Shown here piece after piece: positions 63,589 to 64,000 of a DNA stretch of 64,000 nt. The notes under the pieces were generated by a model. That model was not told the origin of the DNA. It ran no database searches and worked only from the letters and a program-made list of their open reading frames with translations. Positions within the stretch are counted from its first letter, which is position 1. Each line of letters begins with the position of its first letter. The position numbers and the translations under genes were made by a program. Source of the DNA: Pyrocephalus nanus (Eukaryota; Chordata; Aves; Passeriformes; Tyrannidae); contig CM076260.1 in the NCBI GenBank assembly GCA_038380795.1, positions 32,398,634 through 32,462,633 of the forward strand, written 5' to 3'.

Positions 63589-64000
63589 TGTCCTGGAACC
63601 AGCCAGGAGAGGGTTAATTTTTGTAGTAGCCAGGAGGGGGCATGGCTGGGACAAAGAGATTTTTCTGTACCACCTCACCTCATTGCTGGGGGTGGGGAGA
63701 AGAGGTCCCTTCTGTTGGCATAGCATGGCAGAGGGAGCAGTCGGGTTGTGTTTCTATATGAATCATTCTCCTCTTTCTTCTGCCCTCTGTTATTAGTATT
63801 GTTGTTGTTGCTGTTATGGTTCATTTTCTCATCTCATTGCTGTATCCAGTAAATTGTTCTTGTCTCACCTGTTGTGCCTCCAGTTTTCCTCTCCCACTGC
63901 CCACTGCAGGGGGAAGGGAGGGAAACGGGGAAGCAAGCAAGGGATAGCCTGGTTTCAGTAGGAACACTAAATTGGAGAATGCCGTTCCTAAACCACGACA
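63589..64000 (+). mobile_element. Avian ERVL-type LTR (solo LTR or 5' LTR)
   Basis: The element begins TGTCCTGGAACCAGC..GGAGAGGGTTAATT and ends CCTAAACCACGACA at the last base of the window. Both ends are the hallmark termini of a widespread avian ERVL-class LTR family. The interior has the expected late features: AGTAAA as a variant poly(A) signal at 63848-63853, a pyrimidine tract, and the CCCACTGC...GGGGGAAGGGAGGG block near the 3' end. At 412 bp it looks shorter than the usual members, so an internal deletion is likely. Whether retroviral genes follow cannot be seen. The five bases before it, CCCAG, would be the left target-site duplicate. Confidence 0.82.

Larger units (their letters stand above)
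42127..64000 (+). other. MEI4: MEI4 intron 4 (start) and unresolved downstream DNA
   Basis: The region begins with the GTACTG donor of exon 4; the matching acceptor was not found. It carries most of the repeats in the window: a GT/AT microsatellite, a possible reversed LTR, a decayed CR1 reverse-transcriptase copy, an ancient CR1 tail, a solo-LTR-like element and an ERVL-type LTR. The blocks 42.2-46.7 kb, 47.3-49.7 kb, 53.1-55.8 kb, 57.4-58.1 kb and 58.3-63.5 kb show nothing I can name. The 44.2-44.9 kb part is markedly AT-rich. Confidence 0.55.

Overview
The window is vertebrate nuclear DNA, almost certainly from a bird. It is AT-rich and sparsely coding. It carries many CR1 LINE fragments, several ending in the ATTCTATGATTCTATG-type 3' tail, and an endogenous-retrovirus LTR of the TGTCCTGG...AAACCACGACA type typical of avian ERVL elements. 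One CpG island stands out from the AT-rich background. Nothing bacterial, no operons and no CRISPR arrays are present. The species cannot be fixed from the sequence.

The only protein-coding gene I can support is MEI4, on the plus strand. MEI4 is the meiotic double-strand-break protein that works with REC114 and IHO1. Four coding exons are visible: 9327-9348 in the CpG island, 16500-16751, 29555-30087 and 41995-42126. All junctions have GT-AG ends and the codon phases fit exactly (1, 1, 0, 0). Together they give 313 residues, against about 385 for the human protein as I remember it. The C-terminal exon, about 70-85 residues, was not found and probably lies beyond position 64000. The protein has one methionine in this span, the first residue in exon 1, so the small CpG-island exon is needed to start translation.

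Layout: 1-8880 is upstream intergenic DNA with CR1 fragments and an AT microsatellite. 8885-9425 is the CpG-island promoter and first exon. 9349-16499 is intron 1. 16752-29554 is intron 2, with two minus-strand CR1 copies. 30088-41994 is intron 3, with a plus-strand CR1 3' end and an extreme AT-rich block. From 42127 to the end is intron 4 or downstream DNA. It holds a possible reversed LTR remnant, an odd TTAGG-like G/T-rich tract, a long decayed CR1 reverse-transcriptase copy, paired perfect hairpins, a solo-LTR-like element with TATA box and poly(A) signal, and an ERVL-type LTR that ends on the last base.

Most other open frames are short, unconserved to my eye, or products of GC-rich or repeat sequence. 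I did not find a wholly new biological system. The most useful results are the MEI4 gene model with its avian N-terminal extension and CpG-island promoter (with an E2F-like site and a possible divergent transcript), the paired hairpins near 55.9 kb, and the unexplained tract at 49.75-51.0 kb.
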